From positions 1,488,001 to 1,552,000 of the forward strand of contig DAJPGB010000001.1 in assembly GCA_025992855.1 (NCBI GenBank): a DNA stretch of 64,000 nucleotides, given 5' to 3'. Every line of letters starts with the position of its first letter. The first letter of the stretch is position 1. Position numbers and translations under genes: made by a program. This document shows positions 40,798 through 49,245 of the stretch, in pieces. Source of the stretch: Coriobacteriaceae bacterium. Lineage in GTDB: Bacteria; Actinomycetota; Coriobacteriia; Coriobacteriales; Coriobacteriaceae. The notes under the pieces are model-generated. The model saw only the letters and a program-made list of their open reading frames with translations. It was not told the DNA's origin and made no database searches.

Positions 40798-41982
40798 GTG
40801 GCCTTCGAGCACTACATATATACCGGGACGACCCGCCTGCGCTGCGGCTATACCACGGGGAGCTGCGCCACGCTCGCGGCGAAGGCGGCCTGCGAGATGC
40901 TCTTGTCACGAAAGCCCGTCGGCTGCGTGTCGATCGTCACCCCCGGCGGGCTGCCCGTCGAGACGGACGTGGTCGACGCATGTATCGGCGAGGGGTGCGC
41001 CCAGTGCGCCGTGCGAAAGGACGCAGGCGACGATGCCGATGTGACCGACGGCGTGCTCGTGTACGCGCGCGTGGAACATGCGGGGTCGGGCACGGGCGCT
41101 GCGGGCAGCAAGGGCGTGCCCACGCGCGAATCGGAAGTTTCCGTCGATGGCGGCGTGGGCGTGGGGCGCGTGACGTTGCCCGGGCTCGAGCAGCCGGTGG
41201 GGGCGGCCGCCATCAACGCGACGCCGCGCGCGATGATCACTTCGGCGGTGCGCGAGGTGTGCGCCGCGCACGGCTTTTCTGGAAATATTGCTGTGACGAT
41301 TTCGGTACCCGAGGGCGTTTCCCTTGCCGAAAAGACCTTCAACCCGCACCTGGGAATAGAGGGCGGCATCTCCATCCTGGGCACGACGGGCATCGTCGAG
41401 CCGCGCAGCCTCGCTGCCTTGCGCGACAGCATCGAGCTCGAGATCCGGCAGCATGCGGCTATGGGGCGGCGCGGAGTCGTGCTCACGCCCGGCAACTACG
41501 GCGGGCAGTTCATCTCGGGGCATTTCCACCTAAACGGTGTGCCGGTGGTCTTCATCTCCAACTTCGTGGGCGATGCGATTGATTGCTGCGTTCGTGAAGG
41601 GTTTACCAATGCCCTTCTTGTGGGACACATCGGCAAGCTGGTGAAGGTCGCGGGCGGCATCATGGACACCCATTCGCGTACTGCCGACTGCCGCGCGGAG
41701 ATTCTGGCCGCCCACGCGGCCTTGGCCGGCGCGGGCGCGAAGACCGTGCGCGAGATCATGTCTTCGGTCACGACCACGGCGGCGCTCGAGGTAATCGAGG
41801 CCGCCGGCGTGGGGGACGCTGCGCGCGCCTCGCTCGCTGCGGCAACCGAGGACAGGTTGCGCCGCCGCGCGGCGGGTGCATGCGATATCGCCGCGGTCGT
41901 GTTCGACGCCGGGCGCCGCGAGCTTTTCCGCACGTCGGGCGCCGATGCAGTTATCGGGGAATTGGGGGCGACGTATGAGTAA
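40798..41982 (+). CDS. cbiD: Cobalt-precorrin-5B C1-methyltransferase
   Basis: 394 residues. LRCGYTTGSCATLAAKAA is the CbiD N-terminal signature; NPHLGIEGGISILGTTGIVEP and LLVGHIGKLVKVAGG are the other conserved blocks. It methylates C1 after ring contraction in the anaerobic pathway, which marks this as the oxygen-independent cobalt-early route. The GTG start at 40798 follows the cbiF stop by one base; the end overlaps the cbiL remnant by 8 bases. Confidence 0.95.
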   Translation: MAFEHYIYTGTTRLRCGYTTGSCATLAAKAACEMLLSRKPVGCVSIVTPGGLPVETDVVDACIGEGCAQCAVRKDAGDDADVTDGVLVYARVEHAGSGTGAAGSKGVPTRESEVSVDGGVGVGRVTLPGLEQPVGAAAINATPRAMITSAVREVCAAHGFSGNIAVTISVPEGVSLAEKTFNPHLGIEGGISILGTTGIVEPRSLAALRDSIELEIRQHAAMGRRGVVLTPGNYGGQFISGHFHLNGVPVVFISNFVGDAIDCCVREGFTNALLVGHIGKLVKVAGGIMDTHSRTADCRAEILAAHAALAGAGAKTVREIMSSVTTTAALEVIEAAGVGDAARASLAAATEDRLRRRAAGACDIAAVVFDAGRRELFRTSGADAVIGELGATYE

Positions 41983-42208
41983 AGGCGTGCTGTACGGGGT
42001 GCGCCGCGCAATCGGCTGGTCGGGGACGAAGGTGGTCATGAAGGCGCGCCGCTCGCTTGCGGACACGAAGCGCATCCTTCACGAGGAGGGCGCCTTCGAC
42101 GGTGCCGAGCTCGTTGAGGACTGTGGGCTTCCGGGCGAGCGCGTGTACCGCTCGCTCGTCGATGTGCCCGATCGGGGCAGCTACTTCTCGACGATGGTGG
42201 TGCGCTAG
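41975..42208 (+). pseudogene. cbiL: cbiL remnant (precorrin-2 C20-methyltransferase) with in-frame internal deletion
   Basis: 77 residues where about 230 are expected. It begins MSKGVLYGV, like the first strand of CbiL/CobI, then within about ten residues reaches SGTKVVMKARRSLADTKRIL, CGLPGERVYRSLVD and GSYFSTMVV, the C-terminal CbiL pattern (VVxMK, GLPxE, PYFS). The SAM-binding middle is absent, so the product cannot methylate C20. The frame is open and still coupled to both neighbours (8-base overlap with cbiD; stop abuts the cbiG ATG), as expected of a recent in-frame deletion rather than an unrelated small gene. No other CbiL is in the window. Alternatively, a small protein of new function could have been kept; the CbiL match is by eye. 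Confidence 0.7.
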
Positions 42209-43342
42209 ATGAGGATTTCCTGCATAGCGTTCACTGAGAGGGGGTATGCGTTGGCGGAGCGCACCGCACGCGCGCTTTCCGACTGCGCGCAGACAGGTGA
42301 AGATGACCCTGGCTGGGACGTTTCCGTTTCGCGCGGGTTCGGCGAGGGGAAGGCCGACCTGCGCGCATGGACGGCGCTCGCGTGGGAAGCGTCGGACGCG
42401 CTTCTGTTCGTGGGCGCGGCGGGCATCGCCGTGCGGGCGATCGCGCCGCATGTCGCCTCGAAGGCAAAAGATCCCGCGGTTGTGGTGATCGACGAGGCGG
42501 GGCGCTTTGCCGTCCCGCTTTTGTCGGGGCATTTGGGCGGTGCGAACGAGCTTGCGCAAACTGTGGCACGCGCGGCAGGGGCCATCCCCGTCATCACAAC
42601 GGCGACCGACGTCCGCGGCGTGTGGGCGGTGGATACGTGGGCGCGCTGTGAGGGGCTCGCCGTTTCGAATCCCGAGGCTATCAAGCGAGTGTCGGCGAGG
42701 CTGCTTTCGGGCGGGCGCGTGGCGCTCTATTCCGACATGCCGATTTCGGGACAGCCGCCTGAGGGGGTTGACATTGCGTCCGACCGCGCTCGGGCCGATA
42801 TCGTCGTGTCGCCGTTCGCTGGCGCGAACGCAGGTGCGTCCGTTTGCGCGGCGGAGACAACGGGCGAGGTCGTGCCCGCCGGAGAGACGGGGAAGCCGGC
42901 GGGCGTGCGGGCGCAGGCGCCTGCGCCCGAACCGCTTCGCCTTGTCGTGCCCTGCATCGTTGCGGGCATAGGGTGCCGTCGCGGTGCGTGCGCCGAAGCG
43001 ATCGGGGAGGCGTTTCTTCTCGCGTGCGGGCAGGCGGGTATCTCGCCTTCGGCCGTGCGCAAGGCGGCGACGATCGACGTGAAGGCGCACGAGGAGGGTC
43101 TGCTCGCCTTCTGCCGCGCGCGCAATATTCCGCTTGCGACGTATTCCGCAGATGAGTTGTCGCAAGTCGATGGCAGCGTTTCGCCATCTGATTTCGTGCG
43201 CGCGACGGTGGGGGTCGACAACGTGTGCGAGCGCGCGGCGCTCGCGGACGGGGGCAAACTTATCTTCCCGAAGCTCGCTCACAGCGGCGTGACCGTCGCG
43301 TTTTCCAAGGTAACTATCGAACTTTCGTTTAAGGAGCGGTGA
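42209..43342 (+). CDS. cbiG: Cobalt-precorrin-5A hydrolase
   Basis: 377 residues. The N-terminal domain has LLFVGAAGIAVRAIAPHVASK, VVVIDEAGRFAVPLLSGHLG and ANELAQTVARAAGAIPVITT, a clear CbiG pattern; the C-terminal domain (from about 245) has GIGCRRGACAEAI and ends GVDNVCERAAL. It opens the delta-lactone and releases acetaldehyde. Starts right after the cbiL remnant stop and overlaps cbiH by one base (TGATG). Confidence 0.94.
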   Translation: MRISCIAFTERGYALAERTARALSDCAQTGEDDPGWDVSVSRGFGEGKADLRAWTALAWEASDALLFVGAAGIAVRAIAPHVASKAKDPAVVVIDEAGRFAVPLLSGHLGGANELAQTVARAAGAIPVITTATDVRGVWAVDTWARCEGLAVSNPEAIKRVSARLLSGGRVALYSDMPISGQPPEGVDIASDRARADIVVSPFAGANAGASVCAAETTGEVVPAGETGKPAGVRAQAPAPEPLRLVVPCIVAGIGCRRGACAEAIGEAFLLACGQAGISPSAVRKAATIDVKAHEEGLLAFCRARNIPLATYSADELSQVDGSVSPSDFVRATVGVDNVCERAALADGGKLIFPKLAHSGVTVAFSKVTIELSFKER

Positions 43343-44085
43343 TGGGAAAGCTCTTCGTGGTGGGGATCGGCCCGGGCGGCCCCGACGGTATGACGATTGC
43401 GGCTCGGCGCGCGCTCGAGGCGGTCGACATCGTTGTGGGGTACACGAAATACGTGGAGCTCGCGCTCGCCGCCGTGCCCGACGCGGCGCATCTCGCGACG
43501 CCGATGATGCACGAGGTCGAACGGTGCCGCCTGGCGCTTTCGCGCGCGCAGAGCGGAGAAGCCGTGGCGCTCGTGTGCAGCGGTGACGCGGGCGTGTACG
43601 GCATGGCGAGCCCCGTGCTGGAGCTTGCGGAGGACTACCCCGATGTAGACGTGGAAGTTATCGCCGGGGCCACCGCGGCTCAGAGCGGGTCGGCGGTGCT
43701 CGGCGCCCCGCTTGCCCACGACTTCGCGGTCGTGTCGCTCTCCGACCTGCTCACGCCGTGGGAGGTCATCGAGCGCAGGCTCGCCGCCGTGGCGAGCGCC
43801 GACTTCTGCATCTGTTTGTACAACCCGCGCAGTAGAAAGCGCGCCGACAGACTCTCGCGCGCGGCGAAGATTATGCTCGAATGGAAGGCCCCCGATACGC
43901 TCTGCGGCTGGGTACGCAACATCGGGCGCGAGGGGCAGCAGTCGGGCATGTGCAGGCTCTCCGAGCTGGGGGAGTTCGACGCCGACATGTTCACCACCGT
44001 GTTCGTCGGCAACGCGGACACGAAGCGCGTAGGCGGCCGTATGGTCACGCCGCGCGGGTATCGGGAGATTCCATGCGAAAGGTAA
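43342..44085 (+). CDS. cbiH: Cobalt-precorrin-3B C17-methyltransferase
   Basis: 247 residues. LFVVGIGPGGPDGMTIAAR, VCSGDAGVYGMASPVLE, VIAGATAAQSGSAVLGAPL and CLYNPRSRKRADRL are the CbiH/CobJ motif set. It methylates C17 with ring contraction. ATG 43342 has AAGGAG five bases upstream; a GTG one codon earlier is possible. Overlaps cbiET by 13 bases. Confidence 0.95.
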   Translation: MGKLFVVGIGPGGPDGMTIAARRALEAVDIVVGYTKYVELALAAVPDAAHLATPMMHEVERCRLALSRAQSGEAVALVCSGDAGVYGMASPVLELAEDYPDVDVEVIAGATAAQSGSAVLGAPLAHDFAVVSLSDLLTPWEVIERRLAAVASADFCICLYNPRSRKRADRLSRAAKIMLEWKAPDTLCGWVRNIGREGQQSGMCRLSELGEFDADMFTTVFVGNADTKRVGGRMVTPRGYREIPCER

Positions 44086-45422
44086 CAATCATCGGGGTGG
44101 GGCCCGGAAACCCCGACTTGCTCTCGCGCGCCGCGCTCGACGCGATCGGCTTCGCCGACGTGATCATCGGCGCTCATCGCGCGCTTGTCGGCATCGACGT
44201 GCCGCCCGACGTGGTGAGATGCGAGCTCGTGAAGACGGCGGACATCGTCGCCGCGCTCACCGATGCGGCGTCGTGGCAGCGCGCCGTGGTCGTTATGACG
44301 GGCGATGTGGGGCTGTTCAGCGGCGCGCGCCGCCTGGTGGAGGCGCTCTCCGGCGACGCGCAGGTGGACGTGCGCGTCATTCCCGGCATAAGCTCAGCGT
44401 CGTATCTCGCCGCGCGCCTCGGGCGTCCATGGCAGGATTGGCGCTTCGCGAGCGCTCACGGCGTGGCGTGCGACATCGTGGCCGAGGCCGAGCGCGCAGG
44501 TGAGCTCTTCCTCGTCACGTCGGGCGGGGAAGATCCCTCGCGGCTTTCGGGCGAGCTTGTGCAGGCGGGCTTCGGGGACGCGCGCGTGACGGTGGCCGAG
44601 CGCCTGTCGTACCCCGACGAGCGCATCACCTGCGCGACCGCAAGTGAAATCGCAGGTCAGACGTTCGACGACTTGAACGTGATGCTTATCGAGTTCGCAG
44701 GCTGCGCCGGTTCGCCTGCGGGCTCTAGCGCAGCCTCCGAGGCGCCGGCCGGCGCGTCTGCGCCCGCGGCGGCTTCTTTCGCGGCGGACTCTGCGGGCGC
44801 ATCCCGCGCCGCGAGCTCCCGCTGGCCGTACGCTTCCTCGGGCATTCCCGACGAGCTCTTCATCCGCGGCGACGTTCCCATGACCAAGCAGGAGGTGCGC
44901 GCCGTCGCGCTCGCGAAGCTGCGCCTTACCGCGACCGACACCGTGTGGGATGTCGGCGCCGGCACGGGGAGCGTTTCGATCGAGGCGGCGCTCGTCGCGC
45001 GAGCGGGGTCGGTATGGGCGGTCGAGCGCAACGCGGCCGGCGTGCGGCTCATCCGAGAGAACGCGGATGCATTCGGGTGCGGCAACGTGCATGCCGTTCC
45101 CGGTGTCGCCCCCGAAGCGCTCGCGAAACTGCCCGTCCCCGACGCCGTGTTCGTCGGCGGGAGCGCGGGCGAGCTTCCCTCCATCGTGGAGGCGGCGCTC
45201 GAGAAGAACTCGCAGGTTCGCCTGTGCGTGCCATGCGTCACCGTTGAGACGCTCACCGAGGCGTTCGCGCTCCTCTCGGGTTCGCGCTTTAAGGGGTTCG
45301 AGGCGTGCCAGGTGTCGGCCGCCCGTGCCGAGGCTGTAGGCTCGCACCATCTTATGAAGGCGCAAAACCCCGTGTTCCTCGTCAGCGCACGTGGTGCAGG
45401 TGGGGAAGGCGGCGCCCGGTGA
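44073..45422 (+). CDS. cbiET: Precorrin-6Y methylase CbiE-CbiT fusion
   Basis: 449 residues. CbiE (1-205) has IIGVGPGNPDLLSRAAL, VVMTGDVGLFSGARRL and VIPGISSASYLAARLG. An Ala/Ser-rich linker of about 45 residues follows, then CbiT (about 258-449) with GDVPMTKQEVRAVALAKLRL, the SAM loop VWDVGAGTGSVSIEAAL and VFVGGSAGELPSIV. Together they methylate C5 and C15 and decarboxylate the C12 acetate. Equivalent to CobL of the aerobic route in layout. The end overlaps cbiA (GTGA). Confidence 0.94.
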   Translation: MRKVTIIGVGPGNPDLLSRAALDAIGFADVIIGAHRALVGIDVPPDVVRCELVKTADIVAALTDAASWQRAVVVMTGDVGLFSGARRLVEALSGDAQVDVRVIPGISSASYLAARLGRPWQDWRFASAHGVACDIVAEAERAGELFLVTSGGEDPSRLSGELVQAGFGDARVTVAERLSYPDERITCATASEIAGQTFDDLNVMLIEFAGCAGSPAGSSAASEAPAGASAPAAASFAADSAGASRAASSRWPYASSGIPDELFIRGDVPMTKQEVRAVALAKLRLTATDTVWDVGAGTGSVSIEAALVARAGSVWAVERNAAGVRLIRENADAFGCGNVHAVPGVAPEALAKLPVPDAVFVGGSAGELPSIVEAALEKNSQVRLCVPCVTVETLTEAFALLSGSRFKGFEACQVSAARAEAVGSHHLMKAQNPVFLVSARGAGGEGGAR

Positions 45423-46801
45423 GCACGTCCATCCCGCGCTTCATGGTCACTGCGCCCTCGAGCGGGAGCGGCAAGACGGTCTTAACGTGCGCGCTCCTGC
45501 GCGCGCTCGCGCGCCGCGGCCTTGCATGCGCGGCCTTCAAATGCGGCCCCGACTACATCGACCCGCTCTTTCATCGCCGCGTCGTGGGTGCGCGCTCGGG
45601 CAACTTAGACGGCTTCTTCACCGACGCCCCGACGCTGCGCGCCCTGCTCGCACGCGGCGCCGCAGGCGCGGATGTCGCGGTACTCGAGGGGGTTATGGGC
45701 TTCTACGACGGCATGGCGCCCGGCGTGGCCGACGCGAGTAGCTACCAGGTTGCGCGCGACACGGAAACGCCGGTCGTTTTAGTGGTGAACGGGCGCGGGG
45801 CGTCTTTATCGCTCGCCGCCGTAATCCATGGCATCGCCGAGTTCCTGCCTTGTGCGAACGTGCGCGGCGTCGTGCTGAACAAGACGAGCGCCGCTGCCTG
45901 CGCCTACGCGGCGCCTGCGATCGAGAAGCACACGGGCGTCACAGTTTTGGGGAATATCCCCGCCGACGAGGCGTTCTCGCTCGAAAGCCGGCATCTGGGG
46001 CTTGTGACCGCCGACGAGGTCGAGCAGCTCTCCGCGCGCATCGACAAGATGGCCGAGCTGGTGGAAAAGAGCGTCGACGTCGATCGCTTGCTCGAAATAG
46101 CGGCGACGGCACCCGATATCCGCGAGGAACCTTACCGGTTGGAGCTGATCGCGGGAGCGCGGCCCATCGTCGCCGTCGCACGTGACGAGGCGTTCTCGTT
46201 CTACTACGAGGAGAACCTGCGCGCGCTCGAGGACCTTGGTTGCGAGCTGGCCTTTTTCAGCCCCCTGTGTGATAGCGAGTTGCCCCGGGGGACAAGCGCC
46301 CTCTATCTGGGGGGCGGCTACCCGGAGCTCCATGCGCGGCAGCTCTCCGAGAACGCGCCGATGCGCGAAGCGGTGCGGCGCGCGGTGGAATCCGGCATGC
46401 CGACGGTCGCCGAATGCGGTGGGTTTCTGTACCTGCAGCGCGAAATCGCCGATAGCGAGGGGCGGCGCTGGCCTGTTGCGGGCGCCCTTGAGGGCGCAAG
46501 CGAGAACGGGGGAAGGCTGTCCCATTTCGGGTACGTGGAGCTCACTTCCCAACGCGACGGGCTCTACGGGCCGCGCGGCACACGCATCCGCGCGCACGAA
46601 TTCCATTACTGGCAGTCCACCTGCCCGGGCGGCGACTTCTGGGCGCAGAAGCCCCGGCGCGACAAGGGCTGGCCGTGCATGACGGCCACCCCGTCCCTGG
46701 TGGCGGGCTTTCCGCATGTGTACTATCCCGCGAACCCCGACGTTGCGCGCGCGTTCGCATCTGCCGCAGCGTCGTTCGCAGAGAGGAGACGGCATGGCTG
46801 A
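45419..46801 (+). CDS. cbiA: Cobyrinate a,c-diamide synthase
   Basis: 460 residues. The N-terminal dethiobiotin-synthetase-like domain has APSSGSGKTVLTCALLRAL (P-loop), FKCGPDYIDPLFH and EGVMGFYDGMAPG; the C-terminal amidotransferase domain has LYLGGGYPELHARQLSE and VAECGGFLYLQ with nucleophile Cys. It amidates the a and c side chains using glutamine and ATP. GTG start at 45419 by overlap with cbiET; stop overlaps cobT by 8 bases. Confidence 0.95.
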   Translation: MSTSIPRFMVTAPSSGSGKTVLTCALLRALARRGLACAAFKCGPDYIDPLFHRRVVGARSGNLDGFFTDAPTLRALLARGAAGADVAVLEGVMGFYDGMAPGVADASSYQVARDTETPVVLVVNGRGASLSLAAVIHGIAEFLPCANVRGVVLNKTSAAACAYAAPAIEKHTGVTVLGNIPADEAFSLESRHLGLVTADEVEQLSARIDKMAELVEKSVDVDRLLEIAATAPDIREEPYRLELIAGARPIVAVARDEAFSFYYEENLRALEDLGCELAFFSPLCDSELPRGTSALYLGGGYPELHARQLSENAPMREAVRRAVESGMPTVAECGGFLYLQREIADSEGRRWPVAGALEGASENGGRLSHFGYVELTSQRDGLYGPRGTRIRAHEFHYWQSTCPGGDFWAQKPRRDKGWPCMTATPSLVAGFPHVYYPANPDVARAFASAAASFAERRRHG

Positions 46802-47936
46802 AACAACCGAAACCGCGCTTGCCTGCATTCGCGAGGAAGTCGAGCGCGCGTTCTCGTCGGCGCCGGGCGCCGTGCTCGAAGCCGCGCTCTCCCGGATCGC
46901 GCCCGCAGACGAATGCGCCCGCGCCGCCGCGTACGCCGCGTGGGACTCCATCGCGCACCCCTTGGGGGGATTGGGCGACTTTGAAGACGCCGTCGCGTGT
47001 ATCGCTGCAGCTCAGGGGAGCGCCGAGGTGGCCGAGTTTCCCCGTGCGCTCGCGGTATTCTTCTCCGACAACGGGGTCGTTGCCGAAGGCGTGTCGCAAA
47101 GCGGGCAAGACGTGACGCGAGCCGTCGCGCGCAACATGTGCGAGGGGGCCACGAGCGCCTGCCGCATGGCGGCGTTCGCGGATGCCGAGGTCGTGCCCGT
47201 CGACGTGGGTATGGCCCGGGGCATAGAAGACGCGCGCATGGTGCGCGCGAACGTGCGGCGGGGGAGTGGCAACATCGCGCACGGCTCCGCTATGTCTCGA
47301 GATGGGGCCGTGCGCGCGATCGAGGTCGGAATTGCCGTCGCGTGCGGGCTTGCCCGCGCCGGCGTGCGCCTTCTCGCCGCGGGCGAGATGGGCATCGGCA
47401 ACACGACCACCTCGGCGGCGGTGGCCGCAGTGCTCATCCGGGCGGACGCGCGGAGCCTCGTCGGGCGCGGCGCGGGGCTCTCGGACGCCTCGCTCGCGCG
47501 CAAGCGCGACGTGGTCGAGCGCGCTATCGACGCGAACTCGCCCGATCCCGCCGACCCAATCGACGTGCTCTCGAAGGTGGGCGGCTTCGACATCGCGGCG
47601 ATGTGCGGCTTCTACCTGGGGGCCGCGGCCTCGAAGGCGCCGGCGCTCCTCGACGGGGTCATATCCTGCACGGCGGCCCTGTGCGCGGCGCGCCTGTGCC
47701 CCAACGCCTTGGGCTACCTCGTGGGTACCCACGCATCAAGCGAACCCGCAAGCCAGGAGCTCCTTCGCGAGCTCGGCATAAAGGCACCCCTCGACGCAGG
47801 CATGCACTTGGGTGAGGGCGCGGGCGCCATGGCGTATCTGCCCCTTCTGGATTCGGCGCTGCGCGTGTACCGGGATGGGAAGACGTTCACGGCGACTGGC
47901 ATGGCTGCTTACGAGCATTTCGAGGCCGGGAAATGA
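46794..47936 (+). CDS. cobT: Nicotinate-nucleotide:dimethylbenzimidazole phosphoribosyltransferase
   Basis: 380 residues. FFSDNGVVAEGVSQSGQDVT, GMARGIEDARM, LLAAGEMGIGNTTTSAAVAA and the catalytic Glu in AGMHLGEGAGAMAYLP are the CobT signature. It activates the lower base as its alpha-ribotide. No dimethylbenzimidazole synthesis genes (bza) are present, so the lower base must come from outside or be another benzimidazole/purine. ATG 46794 is preceded by GAGAGGAGA. Overlaps cobU by 4 bases. Confidence 0.95.
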   Translation: MAETTETALACIREEVERAFSSAPGAVLEAALSRIAPADECARAAAYAAWDSIAHPLGGLGDFEDAVACIAAAQGSAEVAEFPRALAVFFSDNGVVAEGVSQSGQDVTRAVARNMCEGATSACRMAAFADAEVVPVDVGMARGIEDARMVRANVRRGSGNIAHGSAMSRDGAVRAIEVGIAVACGLARAGVRLLAAGEMGIGNTTTSAAVAAVLIRADARSLVGRGAGLSDASLARKRDVVERAIDANSPDPADPIDVLSKVGGFDIAAMCGFYLGAAASKAPALLDGVISCTAALCAARLCPNALGYLVGTHASSEPASQELLRELGIKAPLDAGMHLGEGAGAMAYLPLLDSALRVYRDGKTFTATGMAAYEHFEAGK

Positions 47937-48481
47937 CGGTGACGCTCGTCATCGGCGCCGCCGCGAGCGGCAAGAGCGCCTACGCCGAGTCCCTGTGCCT
48001 CGGGCACGACGGCCCTCGCGTGTACCTGGCAACGATGGAGCCCTTCGGGGAAGATGGCGCCCGCCGCATCGCGCGCCATCGGGCGCTGCGCGAAGGCAAA
48101 GGGTTTTCCACCCTCGAGTGCTCGCGTGACGTGGGCGCCGCAGCGCCCGGGCTTCCGCGCGGCTGCACACTTCTTTTGGAGGACGTGGGCAACCTGGTTG
48201 CGAACGAGCTCTTCGCGGAAGGCGGCTTGTCCCCGCGTGACCCCGACGCTGCGGCGCGCGAGGTACTCGGAGGCATCGAACGGCTCGCTCAGGCCGCTGC
48301 GTATACGGTGGTGGTCACCGTCGACGTGTTCGCCGATGGGATGCGCTACGATGAAGGGACCGAGGCATGGAGGCGCGCGCTCGCGCGCGTGAACGCGGGC
48401 GTGGCGGCGCTGGCCGACCATGCAGTCGAAGTGGTATGCGGGATTCCCGTGTGGATGAAAGGCGAAGGACCTACAAGGTGA
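47933..48481 (+). CDS. cobU: Adenosylcobinamide kinase/guanylyltransferase
   Basis: 182 residues. P-loop VIGAAASGKSAYAESL, ARRIARHRALR, LLLEDVGNLVANELF and the end motif VVCGIPVWMKG are the complete CobU/CobP set. It phosphorylates adenosylcobinamide and attaches GMP. A second, incomplete CobU-like domain follows two genes later. GTGA overlap with cobS. Confidence 0.93.
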   Translation: MTVTLVIGAAASGKSAYAESLCLGHDGPRVYLATMEPFGEDGARRIARHRALREGKGFSTLECSRDVGAAAPGLPRGCTLLLEDVGNLVANELFAEGGLSPRDPDAAAREVLGGIERLAQAAAYTVVVTVDVFADGMRYDEGTEAWRRALARVNAGVAALADHAVEVVCGIPVWMKGEGPTR

Positions 48482-49245
48482 AGATAGCAGAGGCAATCGG
48501 CGCGGCGTTCGGAACGTTCTCGCGCATCCCCGTCCCGAAATCGGCCTGGACCGATTTCGGGTCAACCCATGCACTTGCCGCGTTTCCCCTGGTGGGCCTT
48601 GCGGAAGGCTTCCTCATGACGGCGTGGGGGCACGTGGCGAACCTGCTCGGCGTGCCCGCGACCATCGTCGCGGCCGTGCTCGCGGCGCTGCCTGTGGCAG
48701 TGACGGGAGGCATCCACCTAGACGGGCTCTGCGACACCTCCGATGCGCTTGCAAGTTGGGCCCCGCGCGAGCGAAAGCTCGAGATCATGCACGATCCGCG
48801 GGCGGGCGCCTTCGGGGTCATCGGTGTTGTTGTGTACCTTATTCTGCAGTTTTCCCTGTTCACCGCGCTGCCGCTTACGGCGGGGGCGTTCCTCGCGCTT
48901 CTGTGCTCGCTCGTGTTCTCCCGCGCGCTTTCGGGACTCGCCGTTGAATGCTGGCCTGCCGCGCGGGCGGACGGCATGGCCGCGGGGCTCTCGCCTGCGA
49001 AGAAGCGCGCGGCGATCGTCGTGCCGCTTTGCGCTTTCGCTGCGGCTTCGGCTGCAGGGATGGTCGCGTGCGCTCAGGCCGTCGGCGCCTTTATGGCGGT
49101 GGCGGGGCTTTTGGTGCTCGCGTGGTACCGCCATGTTGCCCTGTCCCGCTTCGGCGGGGTGACGGGGGATTTGGCCGGATGGTTTCTGCAATGGGCCGAG
49201 CTCGCGATGCTTGCCATGCTGGTGGTGGGGGGCATGCTCCTATGA
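48478..49245 (+). CDS. cobS: Adenosylcobinamide-GDP ribazoletransferase (cobalamin synthase)
   Basis: 255 residues, polytopic. GTFSRIPVP at the start, GGIHLDGLCDTSDALASW, KLEIMHDPRAGAFGVIG and SRFGGVTGDLAGW near the end are the CobS hallmarks (acidic Mg-binding motifs). It joins the nucleotide loop to cobinamide in the membrane. GTG start at 48478. Overlaps the next gene by 4 bases. Confidence 0.95.
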   Translation: MKIAEAIGAAFGTFSRIPVPKSAWTDFGSTHALAAFPLVGLAEGFLMTAWGHVANLLGVPATIVAAVLAALPVAVTGGIHLDGLCDTSDALASWAPRERKLEIMHDPRAGAFGVIGVVVYLILQFSLFTALPLTAGAFLALLCSLVFSRALSGLAVECWPAARADGMAAGLSPAKKRAAIVVPLCAFAAASAAGMVACAQAVGAFMAVAGLLVLAWYRHVALSRFGGVTGDLAGWFLQWAELAMLAMLVVGGMLL

